The position numbers were made by a program, and so were the translations under genes. Shown in pieces: positions 7,406-16,938 of a stretch of 39,850 nucleotides of DNA (its first letter is position 1; each line of letters starts with the position of its first letter). Source of the DNA: Tenacibaculum sp. (lineage in GTDB: Bacteria > Bacteroidota > Bacteroidia > Flavobacteriales > Flavobacteriaceae). The stretch spans positions 1 through 39,850 of the forward strand of contig JAHDHE010000009.1 in NCBI GenBank assembly GCA_020631475.1. The letters are read 5' to 3'. The notes under the pieces were generated by a model. It was not told where the DNA came from, made no database searches, and worked only from the letters and a program-made list of their open reading frames with translations.

Positions 7406-9304
7406 ATGAGCGACGCTATTAAACACGAATGCGGAATTGCAATGGTTCGATTAAAAAAACCTTTGCAATATTATAAAGATAAATATGGTACCGCATTTTA
7501 TGGTGTAAATAAAATGTATCTGTTAATGGAAAAACAGCACAATCGTGGTCAAGATGGTGCAGGTTTAGCTAGCATAAAATTTAATGTTACACCAGGAACA
7601 AGATATATTAGTCGAATAAGATCTAATCAATCTCAACCAATTCAGGATATCTTCGGAAAAGTTAATAAAAGAATTAACGGAGTTTTTGAAGAAAATCCAG
7701 AAAGAGTAGATGATGTTAATTGGCAAGAAGAAAACGTACCTTATTTAGGAAATCTGTTTTTAGGTCATGTTCGCTATGGTACTTTTGGAAAAAACTCAAT
7801 AGAGAGTGTGCATCCTTTTTTACGTCAAAGTAATTGGAAACATCAAAGCTTAATAGTTGCAGGTAATTTTAATATGACCAATTCTAAACAGTTATTAAAT
7901 GATTTAATTGATTTAGGGCAGCATCCAAAAGAGTTTACCGATACGGTAACTGTAATGGAGAAAATTGGACATTTTCTAGAAGATGAAGTTTCAGATTTAT
8001 ATTTAAAAGCTAAAGAAGCAGGTTTTAGTAAAAAAGATGCCTCACCGTTTATTGAAGAGCACTTAGATATTCAAAGAATTTTACAGCGATCTGCAAAAAA
8101 TTGGGATGGTGGTTATGCTATGGCAGGATTACTAGGTCATGGAGATGCTTTTGTGTTAAGAGATCCATCGGCAATTCGTCCAGCATTTTATTATGAAGAT
8201 GAAGAAGTTGTTGTTGTAGCTTCAGAGCGTCCTGTAATTCAAACAGTTTTTAATGTTGATATAAATGCTATTAAAGAAATAGATAGAGGTCATGCATTAA
8301 TTATTAAGAAGAATGGCGAAACATCAATGAAGCCAGTTTTAGAGCAACGTGTAAAAAAAGCATGTTCTTTTGAACGTATTTATTTTTCTAGAGGTAGTGA
8401 CGCATCTATTTATGAAGAAAGAAAGAATTTAGGAAAGTATGTGTTTCCAGAAGTATTAAAATCTATTGATAACGATATAGAAAATGCAGTTTTTTCATAC
8501 ATTCCTAATACAGCAGAAACATCATTTTTCGGAATGATGGAAGCGGCTGAAGATGTGTTGAATCAGCAAAAAACAGCAGCTATTTTAGCAGGAGATGGAA
8601 AATTATCAAAAGAAACAGTAATTGATATTCTTTCTAAAAGACCACGTTTTGAAAAAATAGCAATAAAAGATGCAAAGCTAAGAACTTTTATAACAGACGA
8701 TAGTAGTCGTGATGATCTAGTTGCTCATGTTTACGATGTAACCTATGGGGTGGTTAAGCCAACAGATAATTTGGTAATTATTGATGATAGTATTGTTCGT
8801 GGTACAACCTTAAAAAAGAGTATCATTAAAATATTAGATAGATTAAATCCAAAGAAAATAGTAGTTGTTTCATCTGCGCCTCAAATTCGTTATCCTGATT
8901 GTTACGGAATCGACATGGCAAAAATTAACGATTTTATTGCTTTTAAAGCTGCATTAGAGTTGTTAAAAGAAACAAATCAATATCATATTGTAGATGACGT
9001 TTATAAGAAATGTAAACAACAAGAAAATAGTGAAGATAAAAATGTAGTAAATTTTGTGAAAGAGATTTATGCACCTTTTACAGATAAAGAAGTGTCAGCT
9101 AAAATTGCTCAAATGCTTAAAACACCAGAAATTAAAGCGGATATTGATGTGATTTTTCAACCAGTTAGTAGTTTACATAAAGCATGTCCTGATAATTTAG
9201 GAGACTGGTACTTTACTGGAGATTACCCTACAGATGGAGGTCATAGAGTAGTGAATCAAGCGTTTATTAACTTTTATGAAGGAAGTGATGAAAGAGCTTA
9301 TTAA
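7406..9304 (+). CDS. Amidophosphoribosyltransferase, long PurF-type
   Basis: This enzyme has the two domains of glutamine PRPP amidotransferase, which makes phosphoribosylamine in purine synthesis. The Ntn glutaminase nucleophile would be Cys9 (HECGIA), exposed after removal of an 8-residue propeptide. GHVRYGTFG and AGNFNMTN are further glutaminase motifs. The PRPP loop IIDDSIVRGTT spans 458-468. At 632 aa it is about 120 residues longer than typical PurF (near 500). The extra length lies in inserts and a C-terminal tail containing GDWYFTGDYPTDGG. This long form may be a second, divergent PurF paralogue, so I leave the symbol blank. No strong promoter core is visible in the 49 bp after the preceding terminator. 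Confidence 0.88.
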   Translation: MSDAIKHECGIAMVRLKKPLQYYKDKYGTAFYGVNKMYLLMEKQHNRGQDGAGLASIKFNVTPGTRYISRIRSNQSQPIQDIFGKVNKRINGVFEENPERVDDVNWQEENVPYLGNLFLGHVRYGTFGKNSIESVHPFLRQSNWKHQSLIVAGNFNMTNSKQLLNDLIDLGQHPKEFTDTVTVMEKIGHFLEDEVSDLYLKAKEAGFSKKDASPFIEEHLDIQRILQRSAKNWDGGYAMAGLLGHGDAFVLRDPSAIRPAFYYEDEEVVVVASERPVIQTVFNVDINAIKEIDRGHALIIKKNGETSMKPVLEQRVKKACSFERIYFSRGSDASIYEERKNLGKYVFPEVLKSIDNDIENAVFSYIPNTAETSFFGMMEAAEDVLNQQKTAAILAGDGKLSKETVIDILSKRPRFEKIAIKDAKLRTFITDDSSRDDLVAHVYDVTYGVVKPTDNLVIIDDSIVRGTTLKKSIIKILDRLNPKKIVVVSSAPQIRYPDCYGIDMAKINDFIAFKAALELLKETNQYHIVDDVYKKCKQQENSEDKNVVNFVKEIYAPFTDKEVSAKIAQMLKTPEIKADIDVIFQPVSSLHKACPDNLGDWYFTGDYPTDGGHRVVNQAFINFYEGSDERAY

Positions 9305-9319
9305 TTTTAATAATCTTTA

Positions 9320-9366
9320 ATAAAACAAAAAAGAGTGTTCGTTACGAACACTCTTTTTTGTTTTAT
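9320..9366. terminator. Bidirectional intrinsic terminator
   Basis: A 22-bp perfect stem (9320-9341 with 9345-9366) closes a 3-nt loop, with A-rich and T-rich tails. It serves the convergent purF-type (+) and SPOR (-) genes. Confidence 0.9.
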
Positions 9367-9377
9367 GGTTAGAAACT

Positions 9378-9740
9378 TTATAGAGGAACAACAATAGCCC
9401 CGTTAAACTTTTCTCTAATTTTATTTAAGGCTCTATCAGCTTGTAATCTTGTTTTGTAATTACCAACTTGTACTTTCCATTCAGGGGCAGTATATGATAG
9501 CTTTGTATATATGCCAGGAAATTCTACTTGAAATCTCCCACGAAAACTTCTAGCTCTTTTTTCTAATCCGTTATATAATTGAATTCTGTAGCCAGAACCA
9601 TTGTTTTTATTGTACTCTCTTTTCTTTTCTATTAAAGAAATAATGTCTTTGTTTTCAGTATAATTAGCTTGTCCATTAGCAAAATAAATCCCTCCAATAA
9701 GAACTAATAAAAAACTGAATATAAATTTTTGTTTTTTCAT
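9378..9740 (-). CDS. SPOR domain-containing exported protein
   Basis: This small secreted or periplasmic protein has 120 aa: a signal peptide (about residues 1-23, ending ANG before QANY) and a SPOR domain over about residues 48-120. The GYRIQLYNG strand and WKVQVGNYKTRLQADRALNKI segment are characteristic. SPOR domains bind denuded peptidoglycan, often at division sites. It appears monocistronic, with a TAnnTTTG box at 9757-9764 and a terminator at 9320-9366. Confidence 0.85.
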   Translation of the reverse strand: MKKQKFIFSFLLVLIGGIYFANGQANYTENKDIISLIEKKREYNKNNGSGYRIQLYNGLEKRARSFRGRFQVEFPGIYTKLSYTAPEWKVQVGNYKTRLQADRALNKIREKFNGAIVVPL

Positions 9741-9756
9741 TTTTTAAATCTTTTTA

Positions 9757-9764
9757 CAAAAGTA
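9757..9764 (-). promoter_or_regulatory. TAnnTTTG core of the SPOR-gene promoter
   Basis: The minus strand reads TACTTTTG here, 17 nt before the ATG of the SPOR gene, giving a very short leader. No convincing -33 TTTG is seen. Confidence 0.5.
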
Positions 9765-9864
9765 ACGACTTGCAGTTTAATACATTGCTAAGTCCTTTTA
9801 TTTAGAATCGGTATAAATTATAAATTAGCAATCTCTTAACATTTCACAATTTAGACAGAAGTAG

Positions 9865-9872
9865 TACTTTTG
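9865..9872 (+). promoter_or_regulatory. TAnnTTTG core of the act-cox operon promoter
   Basis: TACTTTTG matches the Bacteroidota -7 consensus, leaving a leader of about 75-80 nt before the actA start at 9955. A clear -33 element is not visible. It is the only good core in the 214-bp divergent region. Confidence 0.55.
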
Positions 9873-9954
9873 TGCAACTTTCTATGTGTTGTTTTTATAT
9901 CAACTGTATAGAAAAAATTGTACCAAAACAGATACAAAACTTATATTTTATAGT

Positions 9955-11244
9955 ATGAAAAGTGTGAAACATCACAGTAGATTAACCCAAACTCTCGTAA
10001 AGAGTTTAGCTTTCTTTTTAGTTTTATTCGTAAGTTTTTCGGCATTTTCGCAAGAGATTGACGAGGCGCGTCAGAAAGAAGGGAAAAAATTATTTAAGTC
10101 TTTATGTGCTTCTTGTCACAAGTTAGATAAAAAACTTGTAGGACCTGCTTTAGGTGGTATAGAAGAGAGAAGAAGTAAAGAGTGGTTGCAAGCTTGGATT
10201 AAAGATAATGCGGCATTAAGAGCTTCTGGAGATAAAGATGCAATCGAAATTTTTGAAGAGTATAATCAGTCTAACATGACGGCTTTTCCTCAGTTAACTG
10301 ATAAGAATATCGACGATATTTTATACTATACAACAATTGGTGAGATTAAACCAGTTGGGGTAGTTGATGCTGAAGTTGCTGGCTCTCCAAAAGGAGAAGC
10401 GCCAAAATGGTTATTATACATTTTAGCAGCAGCTATTATTGTAGCTTTTTTAATTATTGCTAGTTTATTAAAGACAATTAGTGAGTTGAAAGGAGCGCCA
10501 AAAACACCTGGGTTAACAGGTCAACTTGCAGAGTTGTGGGAAGGGATTAAGAAAAATACATTTTTACATGTGTTATTTGTAATCTTCGGAGCGTTAATTA
10601 CAGCCTATGTTTTATTCGGGTCTTTATTTAAAGTAGGTGTAGATCAAGGTTATCAACCAATTCAGCCAATTGCTTTTTCACATAAAATACATGCTGGAGA
10701 TAATAAGATAGATTGTCAATATTGTCACTCATCAGCAAAACATAGTAAAACTTCAGGTATTCCTTCGGTTAATGTTTGTATGAATTGTCATAAAAATATT
10801 TCAGAAGTAGCTGAAGATACTAAAGTTGTAATGGGTGATCATACATTAGTTAAGTCTGATTTAGATAAGGAAATTGCAAAAATATATGAAGCAGCAGGTT
10901 GGGATGCTGATAAATTAGAATACACAGGAGAAACAAAACCAATAAAATGGGTGAGAGTTCATAATTTACCTGACTTTGCATATTTTAACCACTCACAACA
11001 CGTTACTGTTGCAGGATTAAAATGTCAAAAATGTCACGGACCAGTTGAAGAAATGGAAGAAGTGTATCAGTACTCTCCATTAACAATGGGTTGGTGTATC
11101 GACTGTCATAAGGAAACTAAGGTTGACTTAAAAGGAAATGAATACTACGCTAAGATTCATAAAGAATTAGCGAAGAAGTATGGGGTTGAGCAAGTAACAA
11201 TTGCGCAGTTAGGTGGAAAAGAGTGTGGTAAGTGCCACTATTAA
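9955..11244 (+). CDS. actA: Alternative Complex III subunit A, six-haem c-type cytochrome
   Basis: This membrane-anchored multihaem cytochrome c is the electron-output part of ACIII (quinol:cytochrome c oxidoreductase). From the chosen ATG it has 429 aa. Six CXXCH motifs begin at Cys51, 254, 275, 357, 381 and 424. The first lies in an N-terminal monohaem domain after the signal sequence. A membrane segment (about residues 145-168) and another near 202-222 separate it from the five-haem C-terminal domain. The frame is open to 9886, but the hydrophobic signal begins properly after MKSVKHH at 9955. This is the first gene of the act-cox operon, 31 bp before actB. Confidence 0.92.
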   Translation: MKSVKHHSRLTQTLVKSLAFFLVLFVSFSAFSQEIDEARQKEGKKLFKSLCASCHKLDKKLVGPALGGIEERRSKEWLQAWIKDNAALRASGDKDAIEIFEEYNQSNMTAFPQLTDKNIDDILYYTTIGEIKPVGVVDAEVAGSPKGEAPKWLLYILAAAIIVAFLIIASLLKTISELKGAPKTPGLTGQLAELWEGIKKNTFLHVLFVIFGALITAYVLFGSLFKVGVDQGYQPIQPIAFSHKIHAGDNKIDCQYCHSSAKHSKTSGIPSVNVCMNCHKNISEVAEDTKVVMGDHTLVKSDLDKEIAKIYEAAGWDADKLEYTGETKPIKWVRVHNLPDFAYFNHSQHVTVAGLKCQKCHGPVEEMEEVYQYSPLTMGWCIDCHKETKVDLKGNEYYAKIHKELAKKYGVEQVTIAQLGGKECGKCHY

Positions 11245-11275
11245 TCAATTAGAAAGTAGAAAAACACGTATATAA

Positions 11276-14200
11276 ATGGCTTCAAACAAAAAATACTGGC
11301 AAAGTGTTGAAGAACTAAAAGATAGTTCTGTTGTTGAAACGCTACGTAATAATGAGTTTGTACAAGATATTCCTACAGATGAGTTTTTAGGTGATAAAGA
11401 AACGTTAGAAACTTCATCAACTTCACGTAGAGATTTCTTGAAATATGTTGGATTTACCACAGCAGCAGCTTCTTTAGCAGCTTGTGAAGGTCCAGTAAGA
11501 AAATCAATCCCTTATGTAGTACAACCAAATGATATCGTTGTAGGTGTTGCTGATTGGTACGCAACTACAATTGCAGATGGTTTTGATTTTGCAAACGTAT
11601 TAGTTAAAACACGCGAAGGTCGTCCAATTCTTGTAATGCCAAATAAAGAGGCAGGAGGAGAAACAAACGCACGTACACAAGCATCTGTTTTATCTTTATA
11701 TGATGATAAATTACGTATAAAAGAACCTAGAAAAGGTGAAGCTCAAATTTCTTGGGCTGATGCTGATAAGGAAATAGTAGCGAAATTAAATCAGTTAAAA
11801 GACGCAAACGAATCTGTTGTATTATTAACAGGTACTTTAGCAAGTCCTTCTACTGAAAAAGTAATTGCGGATTTTATTACTGCTTACCCAAATGTAAAGC
11901 ACGTAATATATGATGCAATTTCTGAAAGTGCTACTGCTGATGCTTTTGAAGCAATGTACGGTAAACGTGCATTACCAAACTACAATTTTTCTAAGGCAGA
12001 AGTAATTGCATCTATCGGTGCAGACTTTATCGGAGATTGGCAAGGTGGTTATGAAAAATCATATGCTGATGGACGTAGAGTAGAATCTGGTAAAATGTCT
12101 TACCACGTTCAAATAGAAAGTAATATGTCATTGGCTGGAGCAAATGCTGATAAAAGAATGGTTGTAAAGCCTTCTGAACAAGTTTTTGCTTTAATCAATT
12201 TATATAATGCTGTAACTGGAGAATCACTTCCATCTAAAGCAACAAAGTTAGATGCTGAAATAAAAAAACTTGCTGTCGATTTAAAGAAAGCAGGTTCTAA
12301 AGGAGTTGTAGTTACTGGGTTAAATGATAAAAACGCTCAATTAATAGCGTTCGCAATTAATGAGAAATTAAATAGTGAGATATTCGATACGAAGGCTGTT
12401 AATTTAACACGTCAAGGTAACGATACTCAAGTAGCAGAATTAGTTGCAGATATTAAAGCAGGTAAAGTAAAAGGTTTAGTTACTTATAACACAAACCCAT
12501 TATATACTTTAGCAAACGCAACTGAATTAGCTAACGGAATTAAGAATTTAAAATTATCTGTTGCAATCTCTACTCAAGATGATGTAACAGCTAATGCAAC
12601 ACAATATACATTGCCTGCACCTCATAACTTAGAATCTTGGGGAGATGTTATGGCAAGCGAAGGTACTTATAGCTTAATGCAACCAACTATTTCACCATTA
12701 TTTAATACGCGTCAGTTACAAGATGTATTATTAAAGTGGTCTGGTAGTTCTGCAAATTATTACGATACTTTAAAAGAATTTTGGAGTACTACTGTTTTAG
12801 GAGGAACATCTTGGAATCAAGCATTACATGATGGTTACTTTAAATCAGAAGGAGCTACAGAAGAAACAGCATTTGAATCTACAGTTGATGTAAATGCAGC
12901 AGCTGTTCAGTTAGTAAGATCAGCAAGTAATTCATCAGGGTTTGAATTAAATTTATACTCATCAACAGCATTAGGTGATGGTAAGCAAGCAAACAACCCA
13001 TGGTTGCAAGAATTACCAGATCCGTTAACGCGTGCAGCTTGGGATAACTACTTAACAGTATCTATGGCAGATGCTAAAGAATTAGGTTTCTCTAATCCTG
13101 TTAAAGATAATGGAGCTATTGATGGTAACTACGCAAACGTAACTGTAAACGGAGTAACAATCAACAATATTCCGGTAATGATTCAACCAGGTCAAGCAAA
13201 AGGGTCAGTTGGTTTAGCAGTTGGTTATGGTAGAACTCAAGGATTAAAACCAGAAATGCAAGTTGGTATTAATGCATATCCATTTTATAAAGATGGAAAC
13301 AATGTACAATACAACGTTTCAATAGAAAAAACATCAGGATGGCACAAGTTTGCTTGTACTCAAGTACAAAGTACACTTGCAGGACGTCATGATATTTTAA
13401 AAGAAGCTTCTTTAAAAGAAGTAACTAATAAAAACTTAGATCCTAAGCATACTTGGAACAAGCCATTTATGGTTAGTTATGATCATCAAGAGGTTGAAGG
13501 AAGTAAGATTGATTTATGGGATGATCATGATAGAAGTATAGGACATCACTTTAACTTATCTATCGATTTAACATCTTGTACAGGTTGTGGAGCATGTGTT
13601 GTAGCATGTCACGCAGAAAACAACGTTCCAGTTGTTGGTAAAGATGAAGTACGTGTAGGTAGAGATATGCACTGGTTACGTATCGACCGTTATTATTCTT
13701 CTACTGTTGTAGATAAACAAGAAGATGCTAAAATGACGTTAGAAGAGTTTAAAGCTCAGAACCCAGGATTAGCAAATCAAGAAGTTGAAAGAAGATATAC
13801 TGAGAAGGTATTAGAATTAAGCAGAGGAGATTTATTCGATGCTTTAGAAAACCCAGCAGAGAATCCTCAAGTAGCTTTCCAACCAATGATGTGTCAGCAC
13901 TGTAATCACGCACCATGTGAAACAGTATGTCCAGTAGCAGCAACATCTCACGGTCGTCAAGGTCAAAACCAAATGGCTTATAACAGATGTGTTGGTACAA
14001 GATATTGTGCAAACAACTGTCCATATAGAGTTCGTCGTTTTAACTGGTTTAACTACGCAGAAAACGAAGAGTTCGACTTTAATATGAATAACGAATACGG
14101 AAAAATGGTATTAAACCCAGACGTAGTTGTTCGTTCTAGAGGAGTTATGGAAAAATGTTCTATGTGTATTCAAATGACACAAGCTACCATCTTAAAAGCT

Positions 14201-14416
14201 AAAAAAGAAGGTAGAGCTGTAAATAAAGATGAGTTTGAAACAGCATGTTCTCAAGCTTGTTCTACAGGAGCAATGGTGTTTGGAGATATTAATAACTCTG
14301 AAGATACAGTAGCAGCATTAAAAGAAGATAATAGAGCATTCCACGTATTAGATTATATAGGTACTAAACCAAACGTTGTGTACCAAGTTAAAGTAAGAAA
14401 TACAAACGAAGCTTAA
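11276..14416 (+). CDS. actB: Alternative Complex III subunit B, molybdopterin-like/Fe-S protein
   Basis: This large periplasmic subunit of ACIII fuses a molybdopterin-oxidoreductase-like domain with a four-cluster ferredoxin-like domain (1046 aa). The N-terminus is the extended Tat type: about 47 residues precede the twin arginine at 51-52 (STSRRDFLKYVGF), and a cysteine follows at 70 (SLAAC). The Fe-S cysteine groups begin at Cys768 (CTGCGACVVAC), 873 (CQHCNHAPCETVCP), 905 (CVGTRYCANNCP) and 961 (CSMC, completed by CSQAC). In studied ACIII no molybdenum cofactor is bound, so the N-terminal domain is probably structural. It lies between actA and actC in the conserved order. Confidence 0.95.
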   Translation: MASNKKYWQSVEELKDSSVVETLRNNEFVQDIPTDEFLGDKETLETSSTSRRDFLKYVGFTTAAASLAACEGPVRKSIPYVVQPNDIVVGVADWYATTIADGFDFANVLVKTREGRPILVMPNKEAGGETNARTQASVLSLYDDKLRIKEPRKGEAQISWADADKEIVAKLNQLKDANESVVLLTGTLASPSTEKVIADFITAYPNVKHVIYDAISESATADAFEAMYGKRALPNYNFSKAEVIASIGADFIGDWQGGYEKSYADGRRVESGKMSYHVQIESNMSLAGANADKRMVVKPSEQVFALINLYNAVTGESLPSKATKLDAEIKKLAVDLKKAGSKGVVVTGLNDKNAQLIAFAINEKLNSEIFDTKAVNLTRQGNDTQVAELVADIKAGKVKGLVTYNTNPLYTLANATELANGIKNLKLSVAISTQDDVTANATQYTLPAPHNLESWGDVMASEGTYSLMQPTISPLFNTRQLQDVLLKWSGSSANYYDTLKEFWSTTVLGGTSWNQALHDGYFKSEGATEETAFESTVDVNAAAVQLVRSASNSSGFELNLYSSTALGDGKQANNPWLQELPDPLTRAAWDNYLTVSMADAKELGFSNPVKDNGAIDGNYANVTVNGVTINNIPVMIQPGQAKGSVGLAVGYGRTQGLKPEMQVGINAYPFYKDGNNVQYNVSIEKTSGWHKFACTQVQSTLAGRHDILKEASLKEVTNKNLDPKHTWNKPFMVSYDHQEVEGSKIDLWDDHDRSIGHHFNLSIDLTSCTGCGACVVACHAENNVPVVGKDEVRVGRDMHWLRIDRYYSSTVVDKQEDAKMTLEEFKAQNPGLANQEVERRYTEKVLELSRGDLFDALENPAENPQVAFQPMMCQHCNHAPCETVCPVAATSHGRQGQNQMAYNRCVGTRYCANNCPYRVRRFNWFNYAENEEFDFNMNNEYGKMVLNPDVVVRSRGVMEKCSMCIQMTQATILKAKKEGRAVNKDEFETACSQACSTGAMVFGDINNSEDTVAALKEDNRAFHVLDYIGTKPNVVYQVKVRNTNEA

Positions 14417-14443
14417 TAATATAATTAACAAGTATATAGATTT

Positions 14444-15844
14444 ATGTCGTCTCATTACGAATCATCTTATAGAGAACCTTTAATACTTGGTGACAAAAGT
14501 TACCACGATATTACTGAGGATATTGCTAGACCTATAGAAGGTAAAGCAAACAAACATTGGTATGTAGCATTCTATATTTCTTTAGCAGCAATGTTATGGG
14601 GATTTGGATGTATCTTTTACACCGTAGGTACCGGAATTGGTGTTTGGGGTTTAAGTAAAAACATCGGTTGGGCATGGGATATTACCAACTTTGTATGGTG
14701 GGTAGGTATCGGTCACGCAGGTACACTTATTTCCGCAGTACTATTATTATTCCGTCAAAAATGGAGAATGGCAATTAACCGTTCTGCAGAAGCAATGACA
14801 ATTTTTGCGGTATTCCAAGCAGGTTTATTCCCAATTATTCACATGGGTCGTCCATGGAATGGATACTGGGTATTACCAATTCCTAACCAATTCGGATCGT
14901 TATGGGTTAACTTTAACTCACCATTATTATGGGATGTATTCGCAATTTCTACGTATTTATCAGTATCATTAGTTTTCTGGTGGACTGGTTTATTACCTGA
15001 TTTTGCAACGATTCGTGATAGAGCAGTAAAACCTTTCCAAAAGAAGATTTACGCATTATTATCTTTCGGATGGTCTGGTAGAGCTAAAGATTGGCAACGT
15101 TTTGAAGAAGTATCATTAGTATTAGCAGGTTTAGCAACTCCATTAGTACTTTCTGTACATACCATTGTATCGATGGACTTCGCAACATCTATTAACCCAG
15201 GATGGCACTCAACAATATTTCCTCCATATTTCGTAGCAGGAGCAATCTTCTCAGGATTCGCAATGGTGCAAACCTTATTAGGTATTATGCGTAAGGTTAC
15301 AAATATGGAAGCATATATTACACGTTTACACGTAGAATATATGAATATTGTAATTATCTTAACAGGTGGTATCGTAGCAGTAGCATATGCAACTGAATTC
15401 TTTATCGCTTGGTATACAGGATCACCTTACGAAAACTATACATATTTATCTTTTGGAGCTGAAGCAGGAGCTTACGGATGGGCATTTTGGTCATTATTAA
15501 TTTGTAACATCTTTACGCCACAGTTATTATGGATTAAAAAGATTAGAAGAAGTTTTATTTGGTCTTTCATTATTTCAATTATCATTAACATTGGTATGTG
15601 GTTTGAGCGTTTCGATATTATTGCAATTGTATTAAGTAAAGGTCAATTACCATCTACATGGTGGCGTTTTGAACCAACGTTTGTTGATGTTGGTATCTTC
15701 ATTGGAACTATCGGATTCTTCTTTGTATTATTCTTATTATATGCAAGAACATTCCCAGTAATTCCTACAGCAGAGATTAAGACAATCTTAAAATCAACAG
15801 GGGAGAATTATAAAAAATTAAGAGAGGAGAACAATGAGCACTAA
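14444..15844 (+). CDS. actC: Alternative Complex III subunit C, NrfD/PsrC-like quinol-binding membrane protein
   Basis: This integral membrane protein (466 aa) has about ten hydrophobic helices and belongs to the NrfD/polysulfide-reductase membrane-subunit family. It forms a quinol-oxidising site of ACIII and docks ActB. The N-terminal soluble stretch (residues 1-40) precedes the first helix. Histidine- and tryptophan-rich helix ends (WWVGIGHAGTLISA, SVHTIVSMDFATS) are typical. Its end overlaps the start of actD by 11 bp, suggesting translational coupling. Confidence 0.94.
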   Translation: MSSHYESSYREPLILGDKSYHDITEDIARPIEGKANKHWYVAFYISLAAMLWGFGCIFYTVGTGIGVWGLSKNIGWAWDITNFVWWVGIGHAGTLISAVLLLFRQKWRMAINRSAEAMTIFAVFQAGLFPIIHMGRPWNGYWVLPIPNQFGSLWVNFNSPLLWDVFAISTYLSVSLVFWWTGLLPDFATIRDRAVKPFQKKIYALLSFGWSGRAKDWQRFEEVSLVLAGLATPLVLSVHTIVSMDFATSINPGWHSTIFPPYFVAGAIFSGFAMVQTLLGIMRKVTNMEAYITRLHVEYMNIVIILTGGIVAVAYATEFFIAWYTGSPYENYTYLSFGAEAGAYGWAFWSLLICNIFTPQLLWIKKIRRSFIWSFIISIIINIGMWFERFDIIAIVLSKGQLPSTWWRFEPTFVDVGIFIGTIGFFFVLFLLYARTFPVIPTAEIKTILKSTGENYKKLREENNEH

Positions 15845-16361
15845 TAAAGTAATTCACGCATTATATAATGATGATGATATCTTAATGGATGCCGTTAAGA
15901 AGGTAAAAGCCGACCATCATCATATCGAAGAGATCTTTTGTCCATTTCCAGTTCACGGGCTAGACAAAGCAATGGGATTAGCACCAACACGTTTAGCAAT
16001 TACTGCTTTTATGTATGGTATTACTGGTTTATCTGTAGCTATATGGTTAACATGGTATACTATGATTGCTGATTGGCCACAAGATATTGGAGGTAAACCT
16101 AACTTTTCTTGGGCAACAAACATGCCAGCATTCGTGCCAATTATGTTCGAATTAACAGTATTCTTTGCAGCACACTTAATGGTTATTACTTTTTATATGA
16201 GAAGTAAGATTTGGCCATTTAAGAAAGCAGAAAATCCAGATCCAAGAACAACAGATGACCATTTCTTAATGGAAATTCCAGTTGAAGGAAATGAAGACGA
16301 ACTAAAAGCTTTGTTAGAATCAACAGGAGCTGTAGAAATTAACGTAGTAGAAAAGCACTAA
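15834..16361 (+). CDS. actD: Alternative Complex III subunit D (DUF3341)
   Basis: This DUF3341 membrane protein of 175 aa is a small ACIII subunit. Two hydrophobic helices (about residues 58-80 and 98-121) follow a soluble N-terminus that contains the family-like stretch EEIFCPFPVHGLDKAMG (about 32-48). The ATG overlaps the last codons of actC. The gene is 9 bp before actE. Family and context agree with each other. Confidence 0.93.
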   Translation: MSTNKVIHALYNDDDILMDAVKKVKADHHHIEEIFCPFPVHGLDKAMGLAPTRLAITAFMYGITGLSVAIWLTWYTMIADWPQDIGGKPNFSWATNMPAFVPIMFELTVFFAAHLMVITFYMRSKIWPFKKAENPDPRTTDDHFLMEIPVEGNEDELKALLESTGAVEINVVEKH

Positions 16362-16370
16362 TAAAGAGAT

Positions 16371-16916
16371 ATGAAAAGTTTTAAAATTATTATCGCTTTA
16401 GTTGTCATTGCAAGTGTAATTTCTTGTAATAATAAGCGTAAACCTCAAGTACAATACATGCCAGATATGTATGTATCTGTACCTTATGATGCAAATGGTG
16501 CAGATGGTTTAAACGGAAAAATGGTTGATAGAAAACCAGTTGCTGGTACTGTTAGTAGAAACGGTATTGTAGCTTATGATATTCCTGATACAAACGAAGG
16601 ATATGAAAAAGCAAAAGCAGAGTTAAAAAATCCATTACCTATCAATGAAGTAAATTTAGAAAAAGGTAAAGAGTTATACGGAATTTATTGTGCTTCTTGT
16701 CACGGAACAAAAGGTGATGGAAACGGAGTATTATCTCAAAGAGATAAATTTAACGGAATTCCAAATTACAAGGATAGAGAGTTAACACCAGGAAATATTT
16801 ACCATGTTATAATGTATGGTAAAAACTTAATGGGGTCTCATGCATCACAATTACAGTACAAAGAGCGTTGGCAAGTTGTACAGTACGTAGAAAAGTTAAG
16901 AAGCGAATTAAAATAA
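16371..16916 (+). CDS. actE: Alternative Complex III subunit E, monohaem cytochrome c lipoprotein
   Basis: This lipid-anchored monohaem cytochrome c of ACIII has 181 aa. The signal peptide ends in a lipobox with the lipidated Cys19 (VISCNN). The haem motif CASCH is at 107-111, and Met154 in KNLMGSH is the likely axial ligand. The N-terminal stretch between anchor and haem domain contains QYMPDMYVSVPYD, typical of ActE. It lies between actD and actF with short gaps. Confidence 0.93.
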   Translation: MKSFKIIIALVVIASVISCNNKRKPQVQYMPDMYVSVPYDANGADGLNGKMVDRKPVAGTVSRNGIVAYDIPDTNEGYEKAKAELKNPLPINEVNLEKGKELYGIYCASCHGTKGDGNGVLSQRDKFNGIPNYKDRELTPGNIYHVIMYGKNLMGSHASQLQYKERWQVVQYVEKLRSELK

Positions 16917-16938
16917 GTCTATAATAGATAGTTAAGAT

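Noticed and set aside
13749-14024. Minus-strand frame opposite the Fe-S domain of actB
   Set aside because: It is antisense to a segment holding cysteine clusters in the correct frame.
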